A stretch of 64,000 nucleotides of DNA, taken from NCBI RefSeq assembly GCF_001999945.1, contig NZ_CP019650.1:1240001-1304000 (forward strand). Reading direction: 5' to 3'. Below are positions 48,466 to 58,165 of this stretch, piece by piece. The notes beneath the pieces are model-generated. The model was not told the origin of the DNA. It saw only the letters and a program-made list of their open reading frames with translations, and searched no databases. The position numbers and the translations under genes are program-made. Source of the DNA: Microbulbifer agarilyticus. Lineage in GTDB: Bacteria > Pseudomonadota > Gammaproteobacteria > Pseudomonadales > Cellvibrionaceae. Position 1 is the stretch's first letter. Every line of letters starts with the position of its first letter.

Positions 48466-48545
48466 GCAGTCTTGCGAGACACGCATGAACCCATCCCTGG
48501 GGCTCTGCACCGCCATCCATGGCGGTGAAGGTCTCGCAAGACTGC
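48466..48545. repeat. 80-bp nested inverted repeat
   Basis: Perfect 15-bp outer arms, GCAGTCTTGCGAGAC (48466-48480) and GTCTCGCAAGACTGC (48531-48545), enclose a second palindrome CACCGCC-ATCCAT-GGCGGTG (48508-48527). There is no coding capacity. The sharp arms and small size suit a dispersed palindromic repeat or a MITE-like element, or a structured RNA. Confidence 0.75.
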
Positions 48546-48659
48546 CCCCAGCGTCAGCACCTTCTCTCAAACCGCAAAACTTCGTCAGTGCACATCGTCG
48601 TTTCGTTATGCGTTGCATAAAATTTCTAAATGCACATTTTGAATTAGTTAGGTTCATAT

Positions 48660-49160
48660 ATGCAGATTCAAATGCTTCGAGTTTGGCAGCTTGCCTTTGT
48701 CTCTTTCGCTCTTGTCTTGAGTGCGGCTCAAGCCCACGCCCATCGCTACCACTTCGGCCTCACCGAAATGTCCGTGAATGAGCGTAGCCAGTCCCTGGAA
48801 ATCACTCATCGTTTCTTTATCGCGGATATGGAGCGCGCGCTGCAGTTGAGTGCGAGTAAGGAAATGAAGGATGCCAAGGCGCAGATGGAGGCGTATGTGA
48901 ATGATCGCTTTCAGTTGCGCACTGCCGATGGTGCAGTGATCAAGCCCAAGTGGGTGGGAATGGAAGCGGATGTGCACGATGTGTGGGTGTATCAGGAGCT
49001 GCCGCTGGCGGAGGTGCAGGGCAAGGAACTGCAGGTGCGTCAGTCGATGTTGATGGAGATGGAGCGGGATCAGGTAAACACCGTGAACGTTACCCGGGAT
49101 GGCAATACTGAAACCTTTACCCTAAAGCCCGGTTCCAGTGCGGTAACGGTTCAGTTCTGA
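48660..49160 (+). CDS. DUF6702-family exported protein
   Basis: 166 residues with a signal peptide (1-27, cleaved at AHAH). The mature part opens with HRYHFGLTEMSVNERSQSLEITHRFFIADMERAL, the characteristic DUF6702 pattern of conserved His and Phe residues. The later half, KPKWVGMEADVHDVWVYQELP, is also typical. Function is unknown. It follows the M1 peptidase gene across the 80-bp inverted repeat, and may belong to the same transcript. Confidence 0.8.
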   Translation: MQIQMLRVWQLAFVSFALVLSAAQAHAHRYHFGLTEMSVNERSQSLEITHRFFIADMERALQLSASKEMKDAKAQMEAYVNDRFQLRTADGAVIKPKWVGMEADVHDVWVYQELPLAEVQGKELQVRQSMLMEMERDQVNTVNVTRDGNTETFTLKPGSSAVTVQF

Positions 49161-49195
49161 GGTTTACGTCTGGGGTTTTTGCCTGAGATGTGTGC

Positions 49196-50965
49196 CTAGC
49201 CGCAGCTACAGCAGCGGCGTGTTTTTGCGGTCTTGCCGATACCGGGGTTGAAGGTGTTGGTGGGGTCGAGTTGTTCGAAGAATTCGCGCTGTGCGTCGGG
49301 CGCTTGATATAGGTGGCCGACATTGTGCTCTGCGGGGTAGCGCGCTCCCCGCTGGTCGAGCAGTGTTAGCATGGCTTTCTTGACCGCCTCATGGTCGGCG
49401 TCTTTTTTCAGGACGTAATCCTGATGGAAGACGTTACACAAGAAGTGGCCGTAGTAGAGGCGCTGCTCTAGCTGATCGGCGATTTCTGCCGGTAGCTTTT
49501 CCTCCCAATCCATATCGTTGCGCCGCAGTGCAATATCCAATGGCAGTAACTCCCCCACGCGTTTGTAATGTACGGCCTGGTAACGCATGGCGGCACCGGC
49601 GGATACAAAACGGTGCAGCATGGCTTTGCTGGCTTCCTCGGTTGTGCAGATAAAAAAGTCACCCGTGTTTTCTTCGTTTTCGAAAAAGGCCTGCAGCCAT
49701 TCGCGGGTGCTTTCGATGCCGTCATCCGCCACCTTGACGATCAGGTGGTGTGGATACTTTCCCCGATAGTCCAGCATGCGCTTGGGCAGATGTTGCGGGA
49801 GTAGCTTGCTGATTTTTTGTAGCAGGCGTTCGCTCAGAAAGCGCGGTAGGAAGCTGCGTTTTTCTAGCCAGGCATCAACGCGACCTTTGAGGGCAAAGAA
49901 GCGCGGCATATTGCTCGTGCCGAGTGTGTTGATCAGGTAGAAGCTGTCTCTTCCGTATTCCGCAGCGAGGTCAAACATGTCGCGGTGCAGGTATTCACCG
50001 AGTAGGGGGATAGTAGGTAACTCGCTCAGTAGCCCTCTGCGCAGGCGCGCAAAAACGGTGGGATCGTCGCTGCCGATATAAAACGTTTGTGTGCGCTTGG
50101 GGGTGGGGTAGGTGTCGAGGCGTACCGCGAAGACTGCGACTTTGCCGGCGCAGCCGCTGGTTTCAAACAGGCGGCGCGGGTCTGCGTTGAATCTCGCCGG
50201 GGTATCGGCGTCTACATCGCGCACCCGTTCCACATACTCCCGGTCCGAGGCCATGCGCGGACGGGTGTTGCTGTTCGAGTAAGCCAGTTGCCCAACTTCT
50301 GCAAAGTTGCCGTGCTCGAGGTTAGTGAGTATTTCCTCGGGGTTCTCACCCAGTTCGATGCCCAGGTGATTAATCAGTTGCAGTTCGCCGCGGGCGTCGA
50401 CCTGTGCGTAGAGCGCCAGCTCGGTGTAAGCGGGGCCACGTTGGCAGAGTGCGCCGCCGGAATTGTTGGCGATACCGCCAATAACGGAGGCGCCCAAACA
50501 GGAAGAGCCGATCTCGGAATGTGGCGAGCGCCGCAGTGGCGCCAGCTGTTTTTCCAAGCTGTTGAGTGTTGCCCCGGGCAGCGCGACAACTTGTTCTCCG
50601 CGGTGATTTCCCTCGCCCAGCAGATGGATGGTGTCCATGCGCAGGGTATTGATAACGACAACCGGGCGATCGTAGTCAGTGCCGCTGGGGGTAGAGCCCT
50701 CTGTCAGGCCGGTATTGGCCGCCTGCAAGATAATGATGACACCCGCATGCACGCAGGCCTCCAGGGTGCGCCAGAGTTGCAGGAGCGAGTCCGGGAACAC
50801 CACCGCAAGTGCCACGCCCTCACCAGAGCGATAACCTGTACGGTAGTATTCGTTGCGCTCGGCGTCGGTAATCACGCGCTCGCAGCCCAGCAACTGTTCC
50901 AGTTGTTGGAGTAGTTGCCGGGTATCTACCTGGGCTTTGTTGGGGGCGGTGGCGTTTTCTGGCAT
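49196..50965 (-). CDS. dld: Quinone-dependent D-lactate dehydrogenase
   Basis: 589 residues. Peripheral membrane flavoenzyme that oxidises D-lactate to pyruvate and feeds electrons to quinone. The FAD-binding domain has LQAANTGLTEGSTP and IGSSCLGASVIGGIANNSGGALCQRGPAY; the membrane-binding Dld-type C-terminal half includes GKYPHHLIVKV and PAEHNVGHLYQAP. The protein ends in an unusual RRCCSCG tail with three Cys. ATG at 50965 is used; a GTG two codons earlier is possible. It lies just after the PepSY and lipoprotein genes, forming a three-gene operon. Confidence 0.93.
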   Translation of the reverse strand: MPENATAPNKAQVDTRQLLQQLEQLLGCERVITDAERNEYYRTGYRSGEGVALAVVFPDSLLQLWRTLEACVHAGVIIILQAANTGLTEGSTPSGTDYDRPVVVINTLRMDTIHLLGEGNHRGEQVVALPGATLNSLEKQLAPLRRSPHSEIGSSCLGASVIGGIANNSGGALCQRGPAYTELALYAQVDARGELQLINHLGIELGENPEEILTNLEHGNFAEVGQLAYSNSNTRPRMASDREYVERVRDVDADTPARFNADPRRLFETSGCAGKVAVFAVRLDTYPTPKRTQTFYIGSDDPTVFARLRRGLLSELPTIPLLGEYLHRDMFDLAAEYGRDSFYLINTLGTSNMPRFFALKGRVDAWLEKRSFLPRFLSERLLQKISKLLPQHLPKRMLDYRGKYPHHLIVKVADDGIESTREWLQAFFENEENTGDFFICTTEEASKAMLHRFVSAGAAMRYQAVHYKRVGELLPLDIALRRNDMDWEEKLPAEIADQLEQRLYYGHFLCNVFHQDYVLKKDADHEAVKKAMLTLLDQRGARYPAEHNVGHLYQAPDAQREFFEQLDPTNTFNPGIGKTAKTRRCCSCG

Positions 50966-50974
50966 TGGCACGGG

Positions 50975-51253
50975 TCAGTTGTTGTCTTCTTTTATCTCCA
51001 GTATTTCCCCGCTGTTGGGGTCCACCTCCAGGTCCCACTTCTTGCCTTCTTTGTAGGCTTCAACTTCCCAGCGGCCCTTGTCCAGCGATACTTCCACCAC
51101 AGGGGTATAGCCCTGTTGCTCGAGCTTGGTAAGCACCATGGATAGCGCCATGGCACCGGGTGGTGGCTTTTTGTCTGTGGCGTCCTGTGCGGCAGCCACC
51201 GCGGCAATCCCGCCGAGGGTGACGGCGAGCAGTGAGCTCTTCACATTTTTCAT
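50975..51253 (-). CDS. Small exported PepSY-domain protein
   Basis: 92 residues: signal peptide (1-22, cleaved at AAAQ) and one PepSY domain (about 36-88, MVLTKLEQQGYTPVVEVSLDKGRWEVEA and WDLEVDPNSGEILEI). Single PepSY domains are thought to modulate peptidases or bind ligands in the periplasm; direct evidence is limited. It stops a few bases before dld, and the lipoprotein gene lies 63 bp upstream, so all three are probably co-transcribed. Confidence 0.88.
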   Translation of the reverse strand: MKNVKSSLLAVTLGGIAAVAAAQDATDKKPPPGAMALSMVLTKLEQQGYTPVVEVSLDKGRWEVEAYKEGKKWDLEVDPNSGEILEIKEDNN

Positions 51254-51316
51254 GTCGTACTCCCTAAACCGACTCTATGCGAGCCGGTTTCTCGAAGTGA
51301 TGGCCTTGTCCGGGAA

Positions 51317-51808
51317 TCAGTCGTTGTTACTGAGGCGCTGCTGCATCATAAAACACCACTCATCACTGCCGCCGTCGGGGCCATGGGCGCCGTCCATCTT
51401 GTCGCCGCCGGTAAGCTTCTCCATCGCGGTAAACCATTCTTTGGAGCCGACTTCAGGCAGGCCGGTGGGGTAGTGTTCGGCAATGGCCAGGCCCTGGGTT
51501 TTCATCACCTCTCCGTTGACCCATTCAAACCATTTTGCGTTGCAGATTAACTGCCCCTCACTGTTTGGGCTTTCGGGAGAGTCGGTGCTGCTGGCATCGC
51601 CAGTGCCGGCTGTCGATGACGCAGCGTCGCCGGTGGTTGTTTGGGTATTGGGGTCAGGTTGGGTAACCGTGACTTCCTCCACCACCTCGGCCTCGGTGGT
51701 CGGCGCGGTATCCGGGTCGTTGGTATCAGACTTGCGGCTGCAGCCGTGCAGGGCGACAGATGCCGCAAGGGTTGTGGCGAGCGCAGTGAGCAAGAGTTTA
51801 CGGGTCAT
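51317..51808 (-). CDS. Hypothetical lipoprotein upstream of the PepSY and dld genes
   Basis: 163 residues with a lipobox (ALHGC, Cys23), a long Thr/Ser/Asp/Glu-rich linker (about 24-88) and a small C-terminal domain (about 89-163) holding two Cys (LICNAKW and DEWCFM) that could pair. The C-terminal domain is conserved-looking (WFEWVNGEVM, GHGPDG-like DGAHGPDGGSDEWC), but I do not recognise it. A function in envelope redox or metal binding is only a guess. Confidence 0.65.
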   Translation of the reverse strand: MTRKLLLTALATTLAASVALHGCSRKSDTNDPDTAPTTEAEVVEEVTVTQPDPNTQTTTGDAASSTAGTGDASSTDSPESPNSEGQLICNAKWFEWVNGEVMKTQGLAIAEHYPTGLPEVGSKEWFTAMEKLTGGDKMDGAHGPDGGSDEWCFMMQQRLSNND

Positions 51809-51937
51809 GGGGTCTCCTAAACTGTGCGTGCGTGTTCACTTGAACAGCAGTGGCGCCGATTTGTTCGGGTATGTGCTCTAAGCATAGGTGGATTTTGGTG
51901 CCTTGCACGGCGGAGGGGGAGTGCCGGAGCACCAAAA

Positions 51938-51970
51938 CAAAACAGGCGGCCAGTGGCCGCCTGTTTTGCT
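51938..51970. terminator. Terminator of mltF
   Basis: AACAGGCGGCCA-GT-GGCCGCCTGTT: near-perfect stem. On the minus strand it is followed by TTGTTTTG, so it should end mltF transcription. Confidence 0.8.
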
Positions 51971-51987
51971 CAATCAGAGGGGTTGGA

Positions 51988-53466
51988 TCAGAGTGCAGAC
52001 TGGGAAGCGGCGGATTCCGCAGCGGGGACTTCCGCGAGCGCCTCGCTATTGTCGTTGGCTGCGGCGTCGGCCAGGCGCTGTTCTTCGATCCGGTCGGTCC
52101 AGGTCAGCAGGGCCTGGTAGTGACGAATATTCTGCACATACGTCACCGGCTCCCAGCCGCGGGCGTAACCGTGCTTCAGGGTCTTGTAGTACTGGCGCTT
52201 GGCCAGCAGTGGCAGGTGGTCGCGTACGTCTGCCCAGCGGTCCGGGTTGCCTCCCATGCGCTCGGTGAGAACGCGGGCGTCTTCCAGGTGGCCAAGGCCG
52301 ATGTTGTAGGCGGCGAGCGCCATCCAGGAGCGATCTGGTTCACGGATACGCTCGGGGATCCGGTCGCGTACCTGAACCAGGTAGCGCGCGCCGCCGTCGA
52401 TGCTCTCCAGTGGGTCCAGTCGGTTCACGCCCATTTCGCGCGCGGTGGCGCGTGTCAGCATCATCAGGCCGCGCACACCGGTAGGTGACTTGGCGCGCGG
52501 GTTCCAATGGGATTCCTGATAACTGAGGGCGGCCAGCAGTTCCCAATCCACACCATACTTGTCGGCTGCTTTCTGCAGCTCTTCCCGCCAGCGGGGCAGG
52601 CGGTCGCGGGTGAGCTGGGCGAAGGTCTTGGCGCCGCCCACATTCATCTGGCTCACGTGCCCGAAGTGCAGTTCGCGCAGCTCCGCTACCAGACCGCTGG
52701 TATTGGCGCGAACCATAAAGCTGCGCGCGGCGCGGTAGAGGGTGTCGTCATCGCCCTTGGGGAAGGCCCAGGAGACCGGCTGGAACTGGGTCAGGTTAAA
52801 GGCGATATGGGTATTGGGGTAAAGGCCGCGGTGCACCGCGTAGGCATTGGAGTCGACAACCGCGTAGTGGTACTTGCCCTGATCCACCATCTCCACCAAT
52901 TCCATGGCGTCGACATCGGAGATCTCCTCCCAGGACAGCTCTTCGTAGCGCTTGGAGAGCTTGCGCAGCTGCTCGGCGTGGGCGCTGCCGGCGATTACCG
53001 CGATATTTTTACCGGCCAGGTCACCCACGCTGCGTGGGCGCGATTCACCCAGGCGGTAGATTACTTGCTGGCGAATCTCAAAATAAGACGGTGTGAAACG
53101 CACCTGCTCGCGGCGCTCGGAGGTTACTGTGAGGCCAGATGCCGCCATGTGCGCACCAGACTCGGGATCTTCCAGCTCACCGAACAGGTGGCTCAGGTCG
53201 TGTACGTCGCGGATTTCGAGTTCAACGCCCAGTTCGCGGGCAAACTCTTCCAGCATGCCGTATTCAAAACCGGTGTGCTGGCCGTTGGCATCTTCGTAGT
53301 AGGTGGTGGGTCCGTTCTGGGACAGCACAACAAGATTGCCGGAGGCCTTGACCCTCTCCAGCAGGCTCGGCGCCTTGCTGGCGACCAATAAAGAGGCGCA
53401 GCAGGCCAGTGCCACCCCCTTTACCAGGCGGCGGCTGTATCGCAACAGTCGGCTTTTCATGATCAT
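51988..53466 (-). CDS. mltF: Membrane-bound lytic murein transglycosylase F
   Basis: 492 residues. A signal/anchor N-terminus is followed by a periplasmic solute-binding-type domain (about 35-270, LVVLSQNGPTTYYEDANGQHTGFEYGM) and a C-terminal SLT lysozyme-like domain with ALSYQESHWNP (catalytic Glu) and TGVRGLMMLT. It cuts peptidoglycan between MurNAc and GlcNAc, leaving 1,6-anhydro ends, during wall remodelling. The ATG at 53466 has AGGGG seven bases upstream. It is divergent from purL, the common order in Pseudomonas and relatives. Confidence 0.95.
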   Translation of the reverse strand: MIMKSRLLRYSRRLVKGVALACCASLLVASKAPSLLERVKASGNLVVLSQNGPTTYYEDANGQHTGFEYGMLEEFARELGVELEIRDVHDLSHLFGELEDPESGAHMAASGLTVTSERREQVRFTPSYFEIRQQVIYRLGESRPRSVGDLAGKNIAVIAGSAHAEQLRKLSKRYEELSWEEISDVDAMELVEMVDQGKYHYAVVDSNAYAVHRGLYPNTHIAFNLTQFQPVSWAFPKGDDDTLYRAARSFMVRANTSGLVAELRELHFGHVSQMNVGGAKTFAQLTRDRLPRWREELQKAADKYGVDWELLAALSYQESHWNPRAKSPTGVRGLMMLTRATAREMGVNRLDPLESIDGGARYLVQVRDRIPERIREPDRSWMALAAYNIGLGHLEDARVLTERMGGNPDRWADVRDHLPLLAKRQYYKTLKHGYARGWEPVTYVQNIRHYQALLTWTDRIEEQRLADAAANDNSEALAEVPAAESAASQSAL

Positions 53467-54068
53467 AGGCTGTCCCCTCGAATCCTTTCGTTAGCATTAT
53501 TAACGTGTGAAGCTCGGCCAGTACCTGCTTGGTACCTAACACCTTCCATCCGGATCTTTCACCTGGACGTTTTACCCGCTTGTGGCCGGTATCCATGCTT
53601 CACTGCGAGCGCTATCCATTGCGTCTCGCCTCGATTCACCGCGTACCAGAAGAATCCAGTACGTCGGCAATGCCGGCTTTGCCTATTATTTGAACAGTAC
53701 TAGGCAAAAGCGCGGCAATTTTACCCCATATCTACCGGGTCTGACCAATTTTGACCAAATTGCGTGACCTGGTTTGTGAAAGCCGGGGTTGTTCCAATCC
53801 ACCTTTCAGTGTAGTTCGCCCAGCCGAACATGGAGCTGGCCAAGGGTGATTTAAGGGGAATTGAGGTCGTTCCTGGTGCCACTTGGGTCTTCTCCATTAA
53901 TGAAAAGGGTGCATTGGTACAGTTAATTCCTGTGGCAGTGTTGGAGTGGCGTCGCTTCAGGTACAATGCGCGCGCTCCGATTCCCGGTGTACCTGCGTGC
54001 CACCCCTAAACCGACCGGTTGCTTCCGGCCGCAGGCGCTCAAATTCAGACAAGAGGCTATCTCCCGCG
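53467..54068. other. Divergent control region between mltF and purL
   Basis: About 600 bp. A candidate purL promoter has TACAAT at 53962-53967 with a weak TTGGAG at 53941-53946 (15-bp spacer), giving a leader of about 95 nt. A 59-codon frame from 53830 to 54009 exists ([18 protein letters not shown] in its middle), but it has no clear ribosome-binding site and overlaps the promoter, so I do not call it a gene. No PUR-box is obvious. Confidence 0.4.
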
Positions 54069-57000
54069 ATGCTAGTTCTGCGTGGTGCTCCCGCACTGTC
54101 GAAATTCCGCCATCAAAAACTGCTAACCCAACTCCGCGCGCTGCAGCCTGCCATTGCAGACGTATACGCCGAGTTTGTGCACTTCTCTGACAGCGACAAC
54201 CTGGGGGACAAGGACCTCGCGCTGCTGGAGCGTTTGCTGCAGTACGGTCCCACCGAAGAGAAGCATCTGCCCGAGGGCGAGCTGCTGGTGGTGGTGCCGC
54301 GTCCGGGCACGATTTCTCCCTGGTCTTCCAAGGCAACCGACATCGCCCACAATGCGGGCCTGACGGATATCCACCGCCTGGAGCGTGGTGTTGCCTACTA
54401 CATTACCGGTGTTGAATTAACCGAAGCTGAACGAGACGACCTGGCGGCGCTGTTGCACGACCGTATGGTGGAGTGCGTCTTCACCGAGATGGCCCAGGCC
54501 GAGCAGCTGTTCCGCGTGGAAAGCCCGCGCCCGATGGGCACTGTGGATGTGCTGAGCGGTGGCCGCAACGCCCTGTCTGAAGCCAATGTGACCCTGGGCC
54601 TGGCGCTGGCGGAAGACGAGATCGATTACCTGCTCACGAGCTTCGAAGAGCTGGAGCGCAACCCCACCGATGTGGAGCTGATGATGTTCGCCCAGGCGAA
54701 CTCCGAGCACTGCCGCCACAAGATCTTCAATGCCAGCTGGACCATCGACGGCGAAGATATGCCGCACTCCCTGTTTGGCATGATCAAGAACACCTACCGT
54801 CAGGGCGGCGACAATGTGCTGTCTGCATACTCGGATAACGCGGCCGTTGTGGTTGGCCACAATGCCGGTCGTTTCTATCCGGATCCGGAAACCAAGGAAT
54901 ACCGCTTCAGTCAGGAAGCCATCCACCTGCTGATGAAGGTGGAAACCCACAACCACCCGACCGCCATCGCCCCGTTCTCCGGTGCCGGCACCGGCGCCGG
55001 TGGTGAGATCCGCGATGAAGGCGCGGTAGGCCGCGGCTCCAAGCCCAAGGTTGGCCTCACCGGCTTTACCGTATCCAACCTGCAGATCCCGGGCTTCGAA
55101 CAGCCGTGGGAAGTGAATTACGGCAAGCCCGGTCGCATCGTGACCGCGCTGGATATCATGATTGAAGGCCCGATTGGTGGTGCTGCCTTTAACAACGAAT
55201 TTGGCCGACCGAACATCTGCGGCTATTTCCGTACCTTCGAAGAAGATTTCAACGGCGAGCGTCGCGGTTACCACAAGCCGATCATGCTGGCCGGTGGTTA
55301 CGGCAACATCCGTGAAGATCACGTGGACAAGCCGGAATTCCAGCCGGGCGCCAAGCTGATCGCCCTCGGTGGCCCGGCCATGCTGATCGGTCTGGGTGGT
55401 GGTGCCGCTTCCAGTATGGCCAGCGGCTCCAGCTCGGAAGACCTGGACTTCGCCTCCGTGCAGCGTCAGAACCCGGAGATCGAGCGCCGCTGTCAGGAAG
55501 TCATCGACCAGTGCTGGCAGCTGGGCTCCGAGAACCCCATCGCCTTTATTCACGATGTCGGCGCCGGCGGCCTCTCCAATGCCTTCCCTGAGCTGGTAAA
55601 AGACGGTGGTACCGGCGGCAGCTTTGAACTGCGCAATGTGCTGTCCGACGAGCCGGGCATGAGCCCGCTGGAAATCTGGTGTAACGAATCCCAGGAACGC
55701 TACGTCCTGGCTGTCATGCCGGAAGAACTGGCGCGCTTCGAGAAGATCTGCGCGCGCGAGCGCGCGCCGTTTGCGGTGGTGGGTGAAGCCACCAGCGAGA
55801 AGCACCTGACCCTGAACGACAAGCAGTTCGATGCCAAGCCGGTCGACCTGCCCATGTCCGTACTGTTTGGCAAGCCGCCGAAGATGCATCGCGAGGCTGC
55901 CAAGGTCGAAGCCAAAACCAAGGCATTCGATACCAGCAAGATCGATCTGAACGATGCCGCCGAGCGCGTTCTGCGTCTGCCCACCGTGGCCAGCAAAAAC
56001 TTCCTGATCACCATTGGCGACCGTACCGTAACTGGTCAAGTGAGCCGTGATCAGATGGTCGGCCCCTGGCAGGTACCGGTCGCAGACTGTGCGGTAACTA
56101 CCGTTTCTTACGACAGTACCGCGGGCGAAGCCATGTCTATGGGTGAGCGTACTCCGGTAGCACTGCTGGACGCGCCGGCCTCCGGTCGTCTGGCGGTGGG
56201 AGAGGCGATTACCAATATCGCGTGTGCGCCGATTAAGCAGCTGTCCGACGTCAAATTGTCCGCCAACTGGATGTGTGCCGCTGGCCACCCGGGTGAGGAA
56301 GAAAAGCTCTACCGCACCGTAGAAGCCATCGGTATGGAACTGTGCCCGGACCTGGGTATTACTATCCCGGTGGGTAAGGATTCCATGTCCATGCGTACCG
56401 CGTGGAATGAAGACGGCGAAGACAAAGCGGTAACTGCGCCACTGTCGCTGGTGATCTCCGCCTTCTCCCCGGTTACCGATGTACGCAAAGTGGTGACCCC
56501 GCAATTGCGCCGCACCAAAAAAGGCGAGAGCGAACTGATTCTTGTGGATCTGGGCGCTGGTAAAAATCGCCTCGGCGGCTCCTGCCTGGCTCAGGTATAC
56601 AACGAGCTGGGTGAACAACCGGCAGATCTGGACGATGCCAAACGCCTCAAGGGTTTCTTCGACCTGATGCAGCAGTTGCTGGCGGAAAACAAGGTCATTG
56701 CATACCACGACCGCGCCGACGGCGGCCTGTTCACCACGCTGGCGGAAATGACCTTTGCTGGCCGCGTCGGTCTGGATGTTGAGATTTTCGACCTCGACGA
56801 CGACGCCATCGCCGCGTTGTTCAGCGAAGAGCTGGGTGCGGTACTGCAGGTGCCGGCGGCCGATGCTGAGATGATCGAAGCGCGTTTCGCCACTGTTGGC
56901 GTACCGGCGCACCGTATTGGTGGCCTTAACGACAACGAAACCCTGTGCATCACCAACAACGGCAAAGAAATCTTCAATCGCAGCCGCGCGGAACTGCAGC

Positions 57001-57947
57001 AGATCTGGTCGGAAACCAGCTACCGTATTCAAGCCCTGCGCGACAACGCCGATTGCGCCAAGCAAGAGTTTGATGCCATCGCCAAGACCTCCGCGCAGGA
57101 CCCGGGCCTGTCGGTGAACTTGAGCTACGACGTCAACGAAGATATCGCTGCGCCCTACATCAGCAAAGGTGTACGTCCGAAGATTGCGATCCTGCGCGAG
57201 CAGGGCGTTAACAGCCAGGTGGAAATGGCACACTCCTTCCACCGCGCGGGCTTCAATGCCGTCGACGTACACATGAGCGATATCCTTGCCGGCCGTGTTG
57301 AACTGGACCAGTTCAAAGGCCTGGTGGGCTGCGGCGGCTTCTCCTACGGTGACGTACTCGGCGCCGGTGAAGGTTGGGCCAAGACCATTCTGTTCAACGA
57401 CCGCGCGCGCGATCAGTTCGAAGGCTTCTTTAACCGCAAAGACACCTTCGGCCTCGGCGTATGTAACGGCTGCCAGATGTTCTCCGTCATCAAGGAACTG
57501 ATTCCGGGTGCCGGCCACTGGCCGCGCTTTGTGCGCAACCTGTCCGAGCAGTACGAAGCGCGCTTTGCGCTGGTGGGTGTGGAAGATTCCCCGTCTGTCC
57601 TGTTCAAAGGTATGGCCGGGTCTTACATGCCGGTGGCGGTTGCTCACGGTGAAGGCCGCGTGGAATTTGCCGACCAGAAGGCACTGGAAGCGTGCGAGCA
57701 GTCCGGCACCATTGCCATGCGTTACCTGAACAATAACCAGCAGATTTCTGAAACGTACCCGGCCAACCCCAATGGCTCGGTAAATGGTATTACCTCGCTG
57801 TGTTCTGAAGACGGTCGCGTCACCATCATGATGCCGCACCCGGAGCGTGTTGCTCGCGCGGTTAGCAATAGCTGGCGCCCGGATGACTGGGAAGAAGATT
57901 CCGGTTGGATGCGCCTGTTCCGCAACGCCCGTGTATTTGTCAACTGA
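54069..57947 (+). CDS. purL: Phosphoribosylformylglycinamidine synthase
   Basis: Fourth step of de novo purine synthesis: converts FGAR, glutamine and ATP to FGAM. 1292 residues, the large single-chain form of gammaproteobacteria. The ATG at 54069 ([11 protein letters not shown]) gives the standard N-terminus, with a GAGG upstream; an open frame 5' of it is not used. The FGAM synthase halves contain [19 protein letters not shown] and [10 protein letters not shown]. The C-terminal glutaminase triad is Cys1132 (GVCNGCQ), His1257 and Glu1259 (PHPERV), three less than in Salmonella PurL. A strong terminator follows. Confidence 0.98.
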   Translation: MLVLRGAPALSKFRHQKLLTQLRALQPAIADVYAEFVHFSDSDNLGDKDLALLERLLQYGPTEEKHLPEGELLVVVPRPGTISPWSSKATDIAHNAGLTDIHRLERGVAYYITGVELTEAERDDLAALLHDRMVECVFTEMAQAEQLFRVESPRPMGTVDVLSGGRNALSEANVTLGLALAEDEIDYLLTSFEELERNPTDVELMMFAQANSEHCRHKIFNASWTIDGEDMPHSLFGMIKNTYRQGGDNVLSAYSDNAAVVVGHNAGRFYPDPETKEYRFSQEAIHLLMKVETHNHPTAIAPFSGAGTGAGGEIRDEGAVGRGSKPKVGLTGFTVSNLQIPGFEQPWEVNYGKPGRIVTALDIMIEGPIGGAAFNNEFGRPNICGYFRTFEEDFNGERRGYHKPIMLAGGYGNIREDHVDKPEFQPGAKLIALGGPAMLIGLGGGAASSMASGSSSEDLDFASVQRQNPEIERRCQEVIDQCWQLGSENPIAFIHDVGAGGLSNAFPELVKDGGTGGSFELRNVLSDEPGMSPLEIWCNESQERYVLAVMPEELARFEKICARERAPFAVVGEATSEKHLTLNDKQFDAKPVDLPMSVLFGKPPKMHREAAKVEAKTKAFDTSKIDLNDAAERVLRLPTVASKNFLITIGDRTVTGQVSRDQMVGPWQVPVADCAVTTVSYDSTAGEAMSMGERTPVALLDAPASGRLAVGEAITNIACAPIKQLSDVKLSANWMCAAGHPGEEEKLYRTVEAIGMELCPDLGITIPVGKDSMSMRTAWNEDGEDKAVTAPLSLVISAFSPVTDVRKVVTPQLRRTKKGESELILVDLGAGKNRLGGSCLAQVYNELGEQPADLDDAKRLKGFFDLMQQLLAENKVIAYHDRADGGLFTTLAEMTFAGRVGLDVEIFDLDDDAIAALFSEELGAVLQVPAADAEMIEARFATVGVPAHRIGGLNDNETLCITNNGKEIFNRSRAELQQIWSETSYRIQALRDNADCAKQEFDAIAKTSAQDPGLSVNLSYDVNEDIAAPYISKGVRPKIAILREQGVNSQVEMAHSFHRAGFNAVDVHMSDILAGRVELDQFKGLVGCGGFSYGDVLGAGEGWAKTILFNDRARDQFEGFFNRKDTFGLGVCNGCQMFSVIKELIPGAGHWPRFVRNLSEQYEARFALVGVEDSPSVLFKGMAGSYMPVAVAHGEGRVEFADQKALEACEQSGTIAMRYLNNNQQISETYPANPNGSVNGITSLCSEDGRVTIMMPHPERVARAVSNSWRPDDWEEDSGWMRLFRNARVFVN

Positions 57948-57984
57948 TTTTCGGTATTGCACACCCGCCTGATTTCAGGTGTAC

Positions 57985-58015
57985 AAAAAACCCCGGTTTT
58001 TACCGGGGTTTTTTT
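57985..58015 (+). terminator. Rho-independent terminator of purL
   Basis: AAAAAACCCCGG-TTTTTA-CCGGGGTTTTTTT. A smaller hairpin (ACACCCGCCT...AGGTGT) lies directly before it. Confidence 0.93.
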
Positions 58016-58165
58016 ATGCGCGAAAGGCAGCAGTTTTCCCGATATGGATACCCCGGTGCAGTGATTGAACTTGTCTAGACTGAAGTGGCTTTAAAATTTG
58101 GTCGTCCGGTGAAAATGCACGCTGGTCGGATTATGAATCCTCTTAACAATCTCGGTGGTTCAATT

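Noticed and set aside
53830-54009. 59-codon frame just before purL
   Set aside because: The sequence looks moderately protein-like ([18 protein letters not shown]) but has no clear ribosome-binding site and overlaps the likely purL promoter. I keep it only as a note.
54417-57962. A 1181-codon open frame antisense to purL
   Set aside because: It mirrors the codon bias of PurL, whose domains and active sites are complete on the plus strand. No ribosome-binding site and no recognisable motif.
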